A DNA stretch of 64,000 nt from Myrica gale (GCA_963930655.1 OZ005616.1:10568001-10632000), one strand, 5' to 3'. Positions 37,015 to 48,089 are shown, counted from the first letter of the stretch. A program made the numbers and translations. Notes: generated by a model from the sequence alone, not told the origin.

Positions 37015-39468
37015 CTATTGGCTAAAGGCTTGGTGAAAGAAAGCATGAGTCCTTGTGTTGTCCTAGCACTTCTTGTACCAAAGAAGGATGAAACATGGCA
37101 GATGTGTGTTGATAGTAGAGCGGTGAACAAGATTACCATCAAATATCGATTTCCTATTCCTCGCCTTGATGATCTTCTTGACCAACTTCACAGTGCTTCT
37201 ATCTTTTCGAATATAGACCTTAGAAGTGGTTATTATCAAATTCGAATGAGGCTGGGAGATGAATGGAATATCGCTTTCAAAACTCGAGATGGTCTTTATG
37301 AGTGGATGGTTATACCTTTTGGGCTTCTAATGCTCATAGCACCTTCATGCGCCTTATGAATCATGTCTTTAAATATTTTATTGGGCATTTTATTGTTGTC
37401 TACTTTGATGATATCTTGTTGTACAGCAACCATAAGGAGCAACACTTGGAACATCTTTGGCAAGTGTTCACAACTCTACGAGAGTAAAAGTTGTTTGCCA
37501 ATTTGAAGAAATGTCATTTCTTTATGGAGAGTCTTATCTTTTTAGGCTATGTGGTATCTAGCGAAGGGATAAAGGTGGATCCTAGCAAGATTGAAGCAAT
37601 CACGACTTGGTCTATACCAAGGTCGATTTATGATATTCGAAGCTTTTATGGTCTTGCATCATTTTATCGAAGATTCATCAAATGATTTAGCTCTATCATT
37701 GCACCCATCACTGAGTGCTTGAAGGGAGGTATTTTCAAGTGGACTAGTGAAGCCGAGAAGAGTTTTGAAGTTATCAACAGAAAGATGATGGAAGCCCCAA
37801 TCCTTTCCTTACCAAATTTTGACATGTTGTTCAAAGTTGATTGTGACGCTTCTAACGTTGGCATTGGTGCAGTACTTAGCCAAGAAGGAAAGCCTATTGC
37901 CTTCTTTAGTGAAAAGTTGAGTGAGTCTCCCAAAAAATATTCGACTTATGACAAAGAATTCTATGCTATTGTTTCTAGCCTTGCATCATTAGAGTCATTA
38001 TCTCCTTCCTAAGGAGTTCATCTTATTCTCGGATCATGAAGCCTTGAAGTATTTGAATAGCCAACAAAAACTCAATTCCCGACATGCCAAATGGAGTGAG
38101 TTTTTACAATCTTTTTCCTTTGTTCTCAAGCATAAGGCGGGTATTCAAAATCAAGTAGTTGATGCTTTGAGTCATCGACATTCGTTGATTTCTACTATGC
38201 AAGTTAATGTTTTGGGCTTTGAAGTAATGAAAGAGCTTTACAACGAGGATCCCTACTTTACAAAGGTATGGGAAGAATGTTCTAAGGGTCCTTCTCACTC
38301 CTTCTTATTACAAAATGGTTATCTTTTCAAGGCAATCAATTGTGTATTCCACAATGCTCTTTGAGTAATGTCATTATCATTGAAGGTCATGGTGGTGGAC
38401 TTGCTGGTCACTTTTGTAGAGATAAGACTCTTTCTCTTATCAAAGAAAATTTCTATTTGCCAAAAATGGAACGAGATGTTATGAGACATGTGGAGCGTTG
38501 TAGAGTTTGTCACATTGCCAAGAGTCATGGCCAAAATACTGGGTTATACACTCCACTTCCAATTCCTAATTCACCTTGGGAAGATGTAAGTATGGATTTT
38601 GTTGTGGGTTTCCCAAAGACTCAATGAAACAAAGATTCAGTTTTGGTGGTTGTTGATCGCTATTCAAAGATGGCGCATTTTATTCCTTGTAGCAAGACTC
38701 TTAATGCTTCTCATGTGGAGGATCTCTATTTTTGAGAAGTTGTTAAGCTTCATGGAATTCCAAAGACTATCACATCGGATTGAGATACAAATTCATGAGT
38801 CATTTTTGGCGTACTCTTTGGAGGAAGCTTGGAACTAATATGTAATTTAGTACAACTTGTCATCCTCAGACCGATGGACAAATTGAAGTTGTCAATCAAA
38901 GCTTGAAAAATTTATTGAGGAGCTTTGTTGGTAAGAATATTCTTCAATGGGATTTAATTCTTGCACAAGCCGAGTTTGCTTATAATCGTTCCACTAGTCA
39001 AACTACGGGTTGCAGTCCATTTGAGATTGTCTATGGTCAGAATCCTATTAGTCTTTTGGACTTGACTCCACTTCCTACTACTCATCAATTTAGTGGTGAT
39101 GCCGAGGAAAGAGTGAAGAACATTAACAAGTTGCACGAACAAGTTCGAGACCGGATTCTCAAGCAAACTGAGAAGTATAAGAAGCAAGCCAACAAGCACT
39201 GAAAGCCAGCAAATTTCAAGGAAGGTGATTTGGTGTGGATTCATCTAAGGAAAGAACATTATCCGGGAGGAAGACATGTTAAGCTTAGACCGAGAGCCGA
39301 TGGTCCCTTCGAGGTGCTTCAACGCATTAGTGATAATGCGTATAAAATTGAACTTCCAGGGGAATATGGAGTTTCAGCAACCTGTAATGTCTCTGACCTG
39401 TCCCCATATCATGAAGAAGAAGATGAAGAGCTAGCCTCGAGGTCGAGTCTTTTCCAACCAAGGGAGCA

Positions 39469-39587
39469 TGACACAGGTGTGGTCAGCAAAAAAGATCGAG
39501 ATTGAAATTTAAGTCTAGAATGATTTACGAAGGGTTTCTGTTCGATCACGAGGTTTCCCGCGCTTTCGCCGGTTAACCCCGGTATCA
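39469..39587 (+). repeat. 3' LTR of the gypsy element, internally shortened
   Basis: Only 119 bases remain. The first part (TGACACAGGTGTGGTCAGC) matches the LTR start, and the last part (CGCTTTCGCCGGTTAACCCC) matches its end. Confidence 0.8.
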
Positions 39588-39745
39588 CTATGTTTGAGGG
39601 CAGCATTCTCCTTCTCCGAGCACGTTCGGTTTTTTGCCGTTGGGTTTATGAGGGGTTTAACACCCCTTGACTGTGTTTTTTGTGGTCTGTAATTATTACT
39701 CTTGTTTATTTATATTATGATTCTTTATTTGCATAAAGAAAGAAA

Positions 39746-40059
39746 ATGAAGCCCAACACCTTTTATATTTTATTTTTTGTTTCTAATGAAAGGCAGAGAT
39801 GAGCGGGGTTGGGCTGAAAATCTCAATAAGGCCATGGCAACTTACCTTTTTCCTAAAGAAATATAAAATAATAGATGATAGTGAATTTAGTCACGGAGAA
39901 CGAGAACTTATATATTGTGTAGAGTAATGGATTCAAGGTCTTGATTGGGTCAGATTGTGTGAGCTTATTCTAAAAGACGGAGACAAACGTCATTATTGAA
40001 TCTTTAGTGTACTAGTAAAAATTGTGTATCTTGGCCAGCAAGGTTGTAGTCCAGTTAGT
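39746..40059. other. Spacer between LINE end and defensin copy B block
   Basis: No gene or repeat recognised. The missing promoter part of copy C, expected next to the LINE end, is not clearly present. Confidence 0.4.
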
Positions 40060-40511
40060 ACCACGTGCCCATTAGTTCATCAAATTTTTGATTAATATAA
40101 TTGGTTACTTCAAGCGAATTACAATTACCAAAAGTTAAACAAGAAATTGCAATACTTAAATTCCCACTTTAGTTTTACTAGTGATGTCTTTGTACCCATT
40201 CTGTTGAATCCCTCTGATTTACTCTATTTTTAACATTCACGTCATGGACTGATGCGTGCAGGAAATTATCCGAAATTCGTCATATATAATGTATTGTATG
40301 AGTTTGTGGATGAAAGACTAAGAAACTTCGAATTCATTAATTATTACTCGAAAGAACAAAATATTACAGAAGGAAACAACTTCAAAGCATGACCCTAAAA
40401 CAGCCAACTGGAGTTCCATATTACACCTCCATATATAAGAGCTATATATGGACTACTCTTTCCTATTTGCTATCCTTATACAACCTTGACATGATGGTGT
40501 AAATGACGTCC
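40060..40511 (-). other. 3' flank of defensin copy B
   Basis: It matches the copy C and A flanks (TTGATTAATATAATTGGTTAC, CATGGACTGATGCGTGCAGG, CTAAAACAGCCAACTGGAG) with several short deletions. Confidence 0.7.
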
Positions 40512-40668
40512 AAACTTGTTTTGAATTTCCAGCATTCGACAAATGAATTAAGTAGCAGTAGCATTTAGCACTAAATGAGTAAAATTTCGGAAACTTACAA
40601 TCCCCACGCACTGCACCCTCTGATTCTCGACATTTCTTGTCACAGAGTTTGTCCATTAAACATTGCAT
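40512..40668 (-). pseudogene. Defensin copy B, truncated exon 2
   Basis: The minus strand reads CLMDKLCDKKCRESEGAVRG, then DCKFPKF and SAKCYCYLIH. The C-x5-C-x3-C core, the GxC and the CxC are kept. The codons before the third cysteine, the acceptor and exon 1 are missing. Sequence from 40669 on is unrelated to the other copies. At the C-terminus a short insertion shifts the frame, so the last cysteine and the TGA are lost and the frame runs on to 40453. Related to copy A but clearly dead. Confidence 0.8.
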
Positions 40669-41098
40669 ATATTAAAAATATTGTTGTAAATTCATTAAAT
40701 TCTTGTGGATATTATTGTCGTATAGAAGATGCAAAGTGTCTAAAAATTTGACAAAGGTGCACAAGTATTTAAGATTGGTAGTTAAAGGGTACAATGTCTC
40801 AAAACTGATAGTTTAAGGTACATAGTGGAAAACCTATAGTAGTTTGTAGGTGAAAAGTGTATTAGAAAAAAAATCTCAAAGCCCATTGGATTTGTTATTT
40901 TGGTACGAAATATCACTCAAGTCAACTCTGTTACTAGAAATAGCGGAACCCAGTTCACTTAAGCTAAATGCTAGGGGATTGACCTGTTGTTGTCTTTGGT
41001 ATGAAATGAAAAATTAATGCTTGCTTACTAACATATCTTAATTCATACCCATTATATTGAAAACCTCCTATATTTATTGGGTTAATAACATTCGCAAC
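40669..41098. other. Unassigned repeat-like spacer
   Basis: This stretch contains AAAGTGTCTAAAAATTTGAC and related short phrases that recur within it (for example GGGTACAATGTCTCAAAACTG). It may be a degraded MITE, but no terminal repeats or target duplication could be defined. Confidence 0.3.
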
Positions 41099-41440
41099 AT
41101 GGATGGACATGTGCAAGAGATCATGATCCCAAATCCCGCCATAACTTCTTGTGTAAGTGTAAGAAACGGTAAGCGGAAGTTGAATCGCTAACTGCTAGTC
41201 ATAGGTGTCCGTCCATGTGCAAGAGATCATGGATGGAGATGTGCAAGAGATCGTGATCCCAAATCCCGCCATAACTTCTTGTGTAAGTGTAAGAAACGGT
41301 AAGCGGAAGTTGAATCGCTAACTGCTAGTCATAGGTGTCCGTCCATGTGCAAGAGATCATGATCCCAAATCCCGCCATAACTTCTTGTGTAAGTGTAAGA
41401 AACGGTAAGCGGAAGTTGAATCGCTAACTGCTAGTCATAT
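41099..41440. repeat. Triplicated minisatellite, units of about 106 and 130 bp
   Basis: Three copies of a unit containing ATCCCAAATCCCGCCATAAC and AACGGTAAGCGGAAGTTGAA lie with the AAATCCCGCC landmark at 41131, 41261 and 41367. Copies are almost identical. The longer spacing includes a second GATGTGCAAGAGATC. The near identity suggests recent duplication. The first part (ACATGGATGGACATGTGCAAG) resembles the ACATGGACTGATGCATGCAGG of the defensin 3' flank, so the array may have grown from a defensin flank copy. Confidence 0.9.
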
Positions 41441-41859
41441 TTGTTTAAGTGTGGAACCAAGGATGTCATTTAGGTAATCACCCTCACTCACTCTCACGGG
41501 GAATTGAGAATTACAGATAGAGGTTTTCAGCCTAGTTTTTCTCAAGCGTCGACTTGTGTCAATGGAACATCACAAACACATTTATAAATAAGCCAAGACC
41601 AATATCTATGTTCAATTTAGTATTAACCACTTCCCTTCCATCCAGGAGAAAATGGAGACACAAAACGTCGAGTAACGTCAATAAGCCACTACATTGACCA
41701 AGGCTTTAGCGAGGGGTCAATATTATCTCAACGACCCGGCCAGTATTTGACTTTTGAATAAAATAAGTAATATAATAATATTAATTTAAGAACCAAGCGT
41801 AAAATGTGGATCACTTTTAAGTCTCAAAGTTTGAGACAGATGCTAACATTCTCCCACAG
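41441..41859. other. Spacer without recognised features
   Basis: No open frame, domain or repeat structure that I can name. Confidence 0.4.
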
Positions 41860-42798
41860 CTCACATGGTACATCTTATAAATGCTTAATTGGGCCATAAA
41901 GATTAAAATTGAATATGGCCATGAGTAAAAGTTACTCAAACTTTATACTTTAAAAGAAAGATACAATACATGAATCATGACGGTCTTATCTTTCTTCAAT
42001 CAACATTCCCTTCAATGTATTACATTGTACGATCTCTCTAAATAAAATCCTTATGTGGTGATGTTTTTTTCCTTTCTTGTCTCTATTGTTTTCCCTTGTT
42101 GCTCTTCATTCATCTTTTGCATTTGTACTCTGGGATTGAGTTTGACATACTAAGGAGTATGTCTCAATCTACTAGAGAAAAGATCAATAAACCTCTCTCG
42201 CCATTCATAATGATTGTTATTTCAGTGTGAGGACATATATTTTAACATTTGATCGAAAATACGAGATCATGAGTTTGTGATCTGTCACCGTACGTCATCG
42301 AACATTCTACTTCCAGATTGACGACCATGAGTTTGGAAGCTACTAACTTAATCTAATTCCTCATGTTTGTGAATTACAATTAACAAAAGTTCCACAAGAA
42401 ATTGCAGTACTTAAATTCCCACTTCAGTGGTACAAGTGACGTCTTAATTTGTACCCATTCTGTCGAATCCCCCGTATTTACTCCGCTTATAACGTTCACA
42501 ACATGGACTGATGCATGCAGGAGATGATCCGAATAAATCGTCATAATTTCTTGTATAAGTTTGTGAATGCATTAAAAGATCACTAGGACACTTGAAATTC
42601 ATTAATTACTCGAAGGAACAAAATACTACAAAGGAAACAACTTCAATGCATGACCCTAAAACAGCCAACTCGAGTTACCATATGACACCTCCATAAGAGC
42701 TACGTACATGGCCGAGTCTGTCCTTTTTGCTATCGTTATACAACCCTGACATCATGGTGCAAATCATGACTTCGAAACTTGTTTTGGATTTCCAGCGT
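41860..42798 (-). other. 3' flank of defensin copy A
   Basis: This is the 3' part of the duplicated defensin block, similar to 7380-8533 throughout. It includes the probable 3' untranslated region directly after the stop at 42799 (minus strand). It also contains AATAAA-like runs, but no single polyadenylation signal can be chosen with confidence. Confidence 0.7.
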
Positions 42799-43498
42799 TC
42801 AACAAATGAAGTAGCAGTAGCATGAAGTAGGACTAAATGAGTACCTATTAGGAGCCATACATTTCCCACGCACTGCACCCTCTAATTCTCGACATTTCTT
42901 GTCACAGAATTTGTCCCTTAGACACCACATGTGCCACTTTTTGCTTAGACGTTCGCATTCTCTGCACGTGACAATTCCTATTTCAATACAAATGAAGGAT
43001 CGATTAGATAACTGATCTATAATTATTCTTATTTCAATACTTTGAGAGAGAGATAATACTCCAACTTTTAATGGTATATTCTCATTCAGAACTTTCAAAA
43101 GTACAATTTTGTAATTCGAGATCCCTTAGGACTAAATTATTTATTTATATCATTTCCTATTTCTTATACCATACGAAAAATGATAATTTTAATTAGTGAT
43201 TAATTAATATGGTGAATATTGAGACCGTAAAATTCTAAATATATATCTGGTTTCAAATAAAGGGGAGAATTTCTACAAGTTTGTATATATATTTATATTA
43301 ATACGTACAGCAAAGTACTTATAGTTAATGAGATTCAGAAGATGAGAATCTAAGAGAAATTAATTAGCATTTGAGAAAGCACACACGTACAACTCAAATA
43401 TGGGACCTTGAATCTTGTACGTACTGACCTGCACTTGCAACGAGGATCAAGAGAATGAATATAGGAACGATACAACCACGTTGAGGAGACTTAGCCAT
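42799..43498 (-). CDS. Plant defensin (gamma-thionin), intact two-exon gene (copy A)
   Basis: Plant defensins are small secreted, disulfide-rich peptides. Most are antifungal and some act in pollination or as inhibitors. Exon 1 (43429-43498) encodes a signal peptide, MAKSPQRGCIVP followed by IFILLILVASA. Exon 2 (42799-42977) encodes the mature part. The intron has GT/AG ends and phase 1, as is usual for this family. The mature peptide has C-x10-C-x5-C-x3-C-x10-C and a C-x-C-x3-C end, with Trp four before the second cysteine, GKC, a conserved Glu (CRELEG) and CYCYFIC. This is the complete cysteine-stabilised alpha-beta pattern. An additional cysteine lies three before the first canonical one (TCREC). 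An upstream in-frame ATG at 43513 exists, but the TATA box at 43539-43547 is so close that the ATG at 43498 is likelier. The protein is 82 residues. It is the only intact member of the cluster. Its target is unknown. Confidence 0.9.
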
Positions 43499-43538
43499 TT
43501 GCTTTTTACTCATACCAAAGATGAATGAAGCCTATTGG

Positions 43539-43547
43539 TATTTATAG
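43539..43547 (-). promoter_or_regulatory. TATA box of defensin copy A
   Basis: CTATAAATA on the minus strand lies 41 to 49 bases before the chosen ATG. It is also kept at copy F (59018-59026) and copy E (60386-60394). Confidence 0.7.
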
Positions 43548-43912
43548 TGTAATGACTTGGCTCACTCCATGCCTAGCTAGGTTGCTGCAAGGAATAGCAT
43601 GCAGCGGGCCGAGTTCCATTAGAAAATTGATGAAACTGTACTTTATACCCCATTTTATTTAATTTTTCCTCGTGTCTTTAACCCGTCTACGTACCCATCG
43701 CTCTCCCATAGATTGTAAAAAAGTTGACAGGGAAAGCTAAATATATAGCGTTGAAGAGTAAATACAAAACCGTCGATACACTCTACTTAAAGGACAGAAT
43801 ATATATGCATCTTCCACAACTTCTAATATTGTATTAATAATTTTGCTGAAAATCTTTGGCAGGGAGGTTAACTTAAAACAAATTGATCAACTTCATTTGA
43901 TGATAAATATAT

Positions 43913-44285
43913 GGGGTAAAGTCATAGTTAGTCCCATAAGTATGAGACCCATAACTTTTGAAAATCATAAATTCTAGCCCCCTTTTAAATTAGGCGTTAA
44001 ACCGACAGAAAATCAATTGTTTTGGAGAGGCATTTTGGTCATTTTTCAAAAAATATTAAGTTTTTAAAAAATTATTTTTCATTTTTAATGAATGTTTGAG
44101 TAATTTTATTTTGGAGGGGCATTTTAGTCATTTTTCATGATTTTCTGTCTGATTGAATGCCTAATTTAGACGGGGCTACAATTGATGATTTTCAAAAGTT
44201 ATAAATCTCAAATCGCCGAATTGATAATAAGGGTCACTGATGTGATTTTTGCTGATACTTATGGGGTTAACTATGAGTTTACCCC
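43913..44285. mobile_element. MULE-type MITE in the copy A promoter flank
   Basis: The 373-base element starts GGGGTAAAGTCATAGTTAG and ends in the inverted counterpart (CTATGAGTTTACCCC). Terminal repeats are over 60 bases and include TTTTGAAAATCAT. A perfect 9-bp target duplication TAAATATAT lies at 43904-43912 and 44286-44294. The matching place upstream of copy F (near 59400) is empty, so it inserted after the duplication of the block. It has no coding capacity and lies about 0.4 kb upstream of the defensin start. Confidence 0.92.
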
Positions 44286-45310
44286 TAAATATATCAAGGC
44301 GGGAAAGGATATATTGTACATATATATTAAAAAAACTTGAACTTAGCTTAATTTGAAGAAGGAAAAAAAAGTAGAAACTGGCGGTCCTGTAGGCTTTGGC
44401 AAGCTTTGTCATTATCTGACTAATTATTTTGCCCTTTCGTCGTTTGAAGTGTGAGCTAGAGACGTAGTATACGTACTCCAAGCAAATAAATTCCGACCGA
44501 CCCCTCTTATTTCTTTATATGCATCAAATTAATATATTGAAAAAAAGGTTATATATGGATGTGACTTCTTGAACTTGCATTAAAAATTAATGTGCCATTT
44601 CCCACCATATATAAACAAATATTTAAGGGTCGGGGACAGTTATATATATTATTGACCCACAAGTTAGAATGGAAATAGGATTCGGGCAAGAGTACTCTAA
44701 AACGGAAGCTCTAAGAAGAATACAGAAACCTTGAAGTACTTATGCTGGAGTACTGGCAAGACAATATCTTATAAGGCCGACGACGTAATTAAATAGATTT
44801 GGAAGCCGTTCTTTAATTATATCTGATATGTAATTCGTTCTCATTTTATTAATACAAAAGGAATTGCTTCTCTTAACTTATTTTTATCATTAAATTATTT
44901 TCCCTGATATCTTATTAATCTTCATTTTTTATACAGATCAATTCGGCCAGAATAAACAAAAGGAACAATTATTTTGTGTCCCGGCCGGCCTATTGGCCAA
45001 ACAGTTTTCGACCCCTTTACATGACATGACGTTAAGCGTTTCGGAGTCACTTTTTTTTAACTGGTAAACAATAAATTACAGTTAATGCAAAAATAGGTGA
45101 AATTCTCACCCAATTACTCTAAAGTTGCAAATGGATTCTCGAGGTAACAAAGCAAACATTTAGCTCCTTGAAGACACGACTTCATGAAAATATTTAAGCG
45201 TTGATGCATAATTTTAATTATTTAATTTATTTTCTAATAATTTTTCACTGAAAATATTTTTATTTCAAAAATAAAAACACCATTCCAACGAATACATAAG
45301 TGTTCGGAAG

Positions 45311-45365
45311 CTGATGCAACCCTATTGTTCGATCACTTCTGAACGTCAATGTGTTCAGACGCTGA
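45311..45365. repeat. Subterminal repeat of an older CACTA, left of the nested CACTA
   Basis: GCTGATGCAACCCTATTGTTC here matches TGATGCAACCAGATTGTTC at 50539 on the other side of the inserted element. The two were neighbouring tandem units of about 53 bases before the insertion. Confidence 0.6.
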
Positions 45366-46479
45366 TACTATAAGAAATTATGGTTTAGGTGACAAAATTT
45401 TGGGTGTCAAACCAAATTTTGTCACCTAAACTCAATTTTTCATGACAAAATATTAATTTCGTCACCCAAAAGCATTCAGGAACTCCAAAACCGTCCGGAC
45501 CTGTCACAACAGTGTTCGAACGTATTGCTGGTGTGACGACATACACGTGTCGCGAATGAGTGAAGAAAAAAACCGTGACAAAAAAAAAACATAACGTCCA
45601 GACTCTCAAGATACCCGTTCGGACTCGACGCAAAGTGACAAATTACACATCGTCGTAACTGAGTGACCATTAGAATCGTCACAATTTTACATTCTCGTCC
45701 GGACTCCTTTGATACACAGTCCGAACGGACATTACCTAACGAATAGTAATCGTTAGGCTAGAGTGATAAATTAAAAATCGTCATGAATACTCAATTTAGT
45801 CCGGACGTTATAAATCACGTTCCAACAGAAAAAAAAATACCCAAGTCCGGACGGCACAACAAAAGGTCTGCACAATTATAAATGCATCTTCGGCGAATCG
45901 TGTGCTTCCACTTTGCAAAACTTCAGACACGTGACATCGATACAGTCCGGACAAAGAAATAGCGTTAGGACAGTATAAGTTCTAGAACCATTTCGAATCG
46001 GGCATATTTAATGACGTTAAATTTGATAGGGCCACGTGTCAGTATAACCGTTGAAACCCGTCCGAACGCTAGTATAAGACGTTCGGACGGGTACTAGCCA
46101 CATTAAACCGACAGAATTTGTCAAAATCTCAAACTCACTCTCGTACTTTTCTCTCGGATTTCACTCTCCATTCCAGATTTCTCAAAGAACTTTAGGTAAA
46201 ACGTTTCTTATGTTGTTTTATTTATGTATTTTGATTAAATAACGTCGATTGTTAGATTGTTATGGTGTTTTATTTTATGAAATTAGGTTGTTTGCGTAGT
46301 GTTCGTCGAACCACGTTCAGATGTCATTTCACGACATCCGGACTTGTTGTAAACCGTCAGGACTATTATTGTACGTGCGGACGTCTATTATTATGTCCGG
46401 ACGTCCTAAAATTTAAACGACGTAGTTTGAATTTCGTACGAACGGTTTATGCTCATGTTCGGACGGTTTTGCTAGGTTG

Positions 46480-46869
46480 ACCATGGAACAATCTGGAAGA
46501 AGTATTTCCAATATTGGAAGGCAGACAGAGCGACCAGCCTGCGCAAACGCGTATTTAGCAGAGTTAAACGAGAGTATTCGGGCGATCATGCAGCCGACGC
46601 ATTCATTGTGCATGGAGCTCCAATGCCGCTTGACCGGTCTGGAGACGAAACTTGCTCTGACGGATAGGACTATAACGAAAGAGTTTAATATTATGCAGAG
46701 GGAATTAATAAGGATGAGAGAACAATTGTCCCAGTCTGTTCATACCGTTCCGGTACAGCTGCAGACACTCGTCAGACGGGTGGATAATATGGAGGAGCAT
46801 TTGGTGCATGTTCGTGATGCCCTCGAACAAGATTTGGACGAGCCAGTCGCAGCTCGTGATTTGAACTAA
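46480..46869 (+). CDS. CACTA accessory ORF, coiled-coil protein
   Basis: 130 codons from ATG (MEQSGRSISNIGRQ) to TAA. Leu/Met heptad-like spacing at about residues 30-110 (LAELNESIRAIM, LETKLALTDRTI, MREQLSQSV) suggests a coiled coil. The acidic C-terminus ends DLDEPVAARDLN. The fragment at 1660-2045 encodes a diverged homologue, so this frame belongs to the element family and not to the host. Its role is unknown to me. It could be the first exon of a longer gene, but it ends with its own stop. It lies about 1.1 kb from the left end, after the subterminal repeats. Confidence 0.6.
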   Translation, partial: TMEQSGRSISNIGRQTERPACANAYLAELNESIRAIMQPTHSLCMELQCRLTGLETKLALTDRTITKEFNIMQRELIRMREQLSQSVHTVPVQLQTLVRRVDNMEEHLVHVRDALEQDLDEPVAARDLN

Positions 46870-48089
46870 TCTTTTGTTTCTGCTTTAAACTTAGTTATTT
46901 ATTTATCGTTTTAAAGGACCGTTTGTAGCTTGTAATAGACATCTACAATTGTGGTTTTTTATTCTGTTGTTGGATTATTTTTTATATTTTATATTAATTA
47001 TGTCTGTTTCAGTAGATTAAGTTTATTACATTTTAAACGGATAATTAGTAATTAAATTGATATTTAAATAAGTAGTTAAAATTAAATTGATGATTGGTTA
47101 TAATTGATATTTAATATAAAAATATGATTATTTATATATTTTTTATGTATTTAAAATAAAGAAATTAAGTTAAATATTTGTGCCAAAATATATTTAGTTG
47201 AATGAAATAAATTTAATTATTTACTTAAATTAATCCATTTAAATAAATTAGGTTTTGTGAATTAAACTAAATTGTGTTAATTTAATTGTGAAATAAATCT
47301 GTTATCCGTTCGAACTCTCTACATGAGCGTCCGGACTCGTGCATCGCTGTCGAAAGTAAGTGACGCACACGTTGGAACGGTTTTTTTACAGTCCGGACGT
47401 TCACTTAACCGTCGAATGGCGTACATGTGTTTTCGTTATACGAAAGTTAAAAACGGTTGTACCAGTCCGTACGTTTGATATACGTCCGGACGTACCTCGC
47501 CTTTTTTTATAAGCAATATCTACAGGCGCGTCCGAACTCATGCATCGCATCTGAAAGTAAATGAGGTACCCGTTGAAACGTGTTTTATCCAGTCCGGACG
47601 TTCACTAAACCGTCGCATGGCGTACACGTGTTTTTGTTATACGAAAGTTGAAAACGGTTGTATCCGTCCGCACGTGTTCCAGACGTCCGGACGTGATTCT
47701 CCGTATATTCAGCGAAACGTGCGCTTCCACTTCGCGTCGATTCATTGCAACGTCCGGAATAGACATTCGAAGACATTAATACAACGTCTGGACGTATTAA
47801 TTGTGTCGAACGGTTTTAAACGGTTTAAAGTTTGGCATTAATACGGAGTACGATGATTGGGCCACGTGTGCAAAAGTCCATCCGGACGGCAAGAAAAGGG
47901 TCTGGACGCACTCGACGTATTAAAAAAAAATGAACAGTTCGTCATTTTCACGAACACCGTTTGTTTTCCCTCGAAAAAACTCTTAAAACTCAAGTTTTTT
48001 CTTCACAATCTCTCGTATATCTAATCACATCCATGTACGTTTTTCTTATTTTTAACAAGATTTTAGTGGTAAAAATTTCTTTTTTAACT
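46870..48089. repeat. Internal cluster of GTCCGGACG-like motifs in the CACTA
   Basis: After an AT-rich part (46900-47300), 47300-47900 carries many GTCCGGACG, CGTCCGGAC and GTCCGCACG variants. It also has two tandem copies of a segment containing CGTATACGAAAGTTAAAAACGG (47330-47480 and 47520-47680). The same motif fills both subterminal regions. Position and spacing suggest binding sites in front of the Transposase_24 gene. Confidence 0.65.

Larger units (their letters stand above)
30837..39587 (+). mobile_element. Ty3/gypsy chromovirus-like LTR retrotransposon, nested in the LINE
   Basis: The 5' LTR is 30837-31664 (TGACACAG to GGTATCA). The 3' LTR is 39469-39587 and keeps only the two ends of the 5' one. 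A 5-bp target duplication CTATG flanks the element (30832-30836 and 39588-39592). The primer-binding site TGGTACCAGAGC is at 31667-31678. Parts in order are gag (about 31690-32535), protease (about 32870-33107), reverse transcriptase (about 33330 to 37685, split by a solo LTR at 33525-37014), RNase H (about 37719-38200), integrase (about 38340-39202) and a C-terminal region with the [20 protein letters not shown] block (39230-39480) typical of plant chromoviruses. Broken in many places; a fossil. The clade within chromoviruses (CRM, Reina or Galadriel side) is not settled. Confidence 0.9.
16450..39745 (+). mobile_element. Plant L1-type LINE, 5'-truncated and disrupted
   Basis: The plus-strand ORF2 pieces follow in order. 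At 16634-16828 is the RT N-terminal region (SSDGMTGSFFKSFW, cf. PGPDGxTxxFFKxFW). At 16877-16960 are HPTLPSHFRTISLCNILYK and, after the copia insert, 26858-27133 (LMADRLKP, LVSPFQLAFI). At 27130-27264 is GLRQTDPISRFLFILV. At 27421-27834 is the post-RT part (HLGLPIILPRARSAVLDVL). At 27878-28457 is the zinc-knuckle-like RVT region (WDIIPTRVRIG). At 30360-30836 is an RNase H domain (LKINVDIAI, FIEGDSKVIIDLL), whose end resumes at 39593 (VYEGFNTP). It ends in an AT-rich tail at about 39745. The endonuclease and ORF1 are missing, as usual for 5' truncation. Many stops and frameshifts are present. It holds a copia, an LTR-like insert and a gypsy. Confidence 0.8.
43514..45300 (-). other. Upstream flank of defensin copy A
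   Basis: Apart from the MITE at 43913-44285, positions 43514-44935 align with 58993-60036 upstream of copy F. Landmarks are CCCATTTTATTTAATTTTTCC, GAAACTGGCGGTCCT, TAAATTCCGACCGACCC and TTTAAGGGTCGGGGACAG. The block is thus part of the same duplication. Beyond 44935 the two diverge, and nothing is recognised to 45300. Confidence 0.7.

Noticed and set aside
39737-39770. Possible remainder of the copy C exon 1 leader next to the LINE end (AAAGAAAATGAAGCC)
   Set aside because: Only about a dozen bases resemble the copy A leader, and the TATA box and following flank are not there.
45240-45310. Possible left terminus of the older CACTA (CACTGAAAATATTTTTATTTC at 45246)
   Set aside because: The match to the right terminus at 51157 is too weak, and no 3-bp target duplication could be shown.
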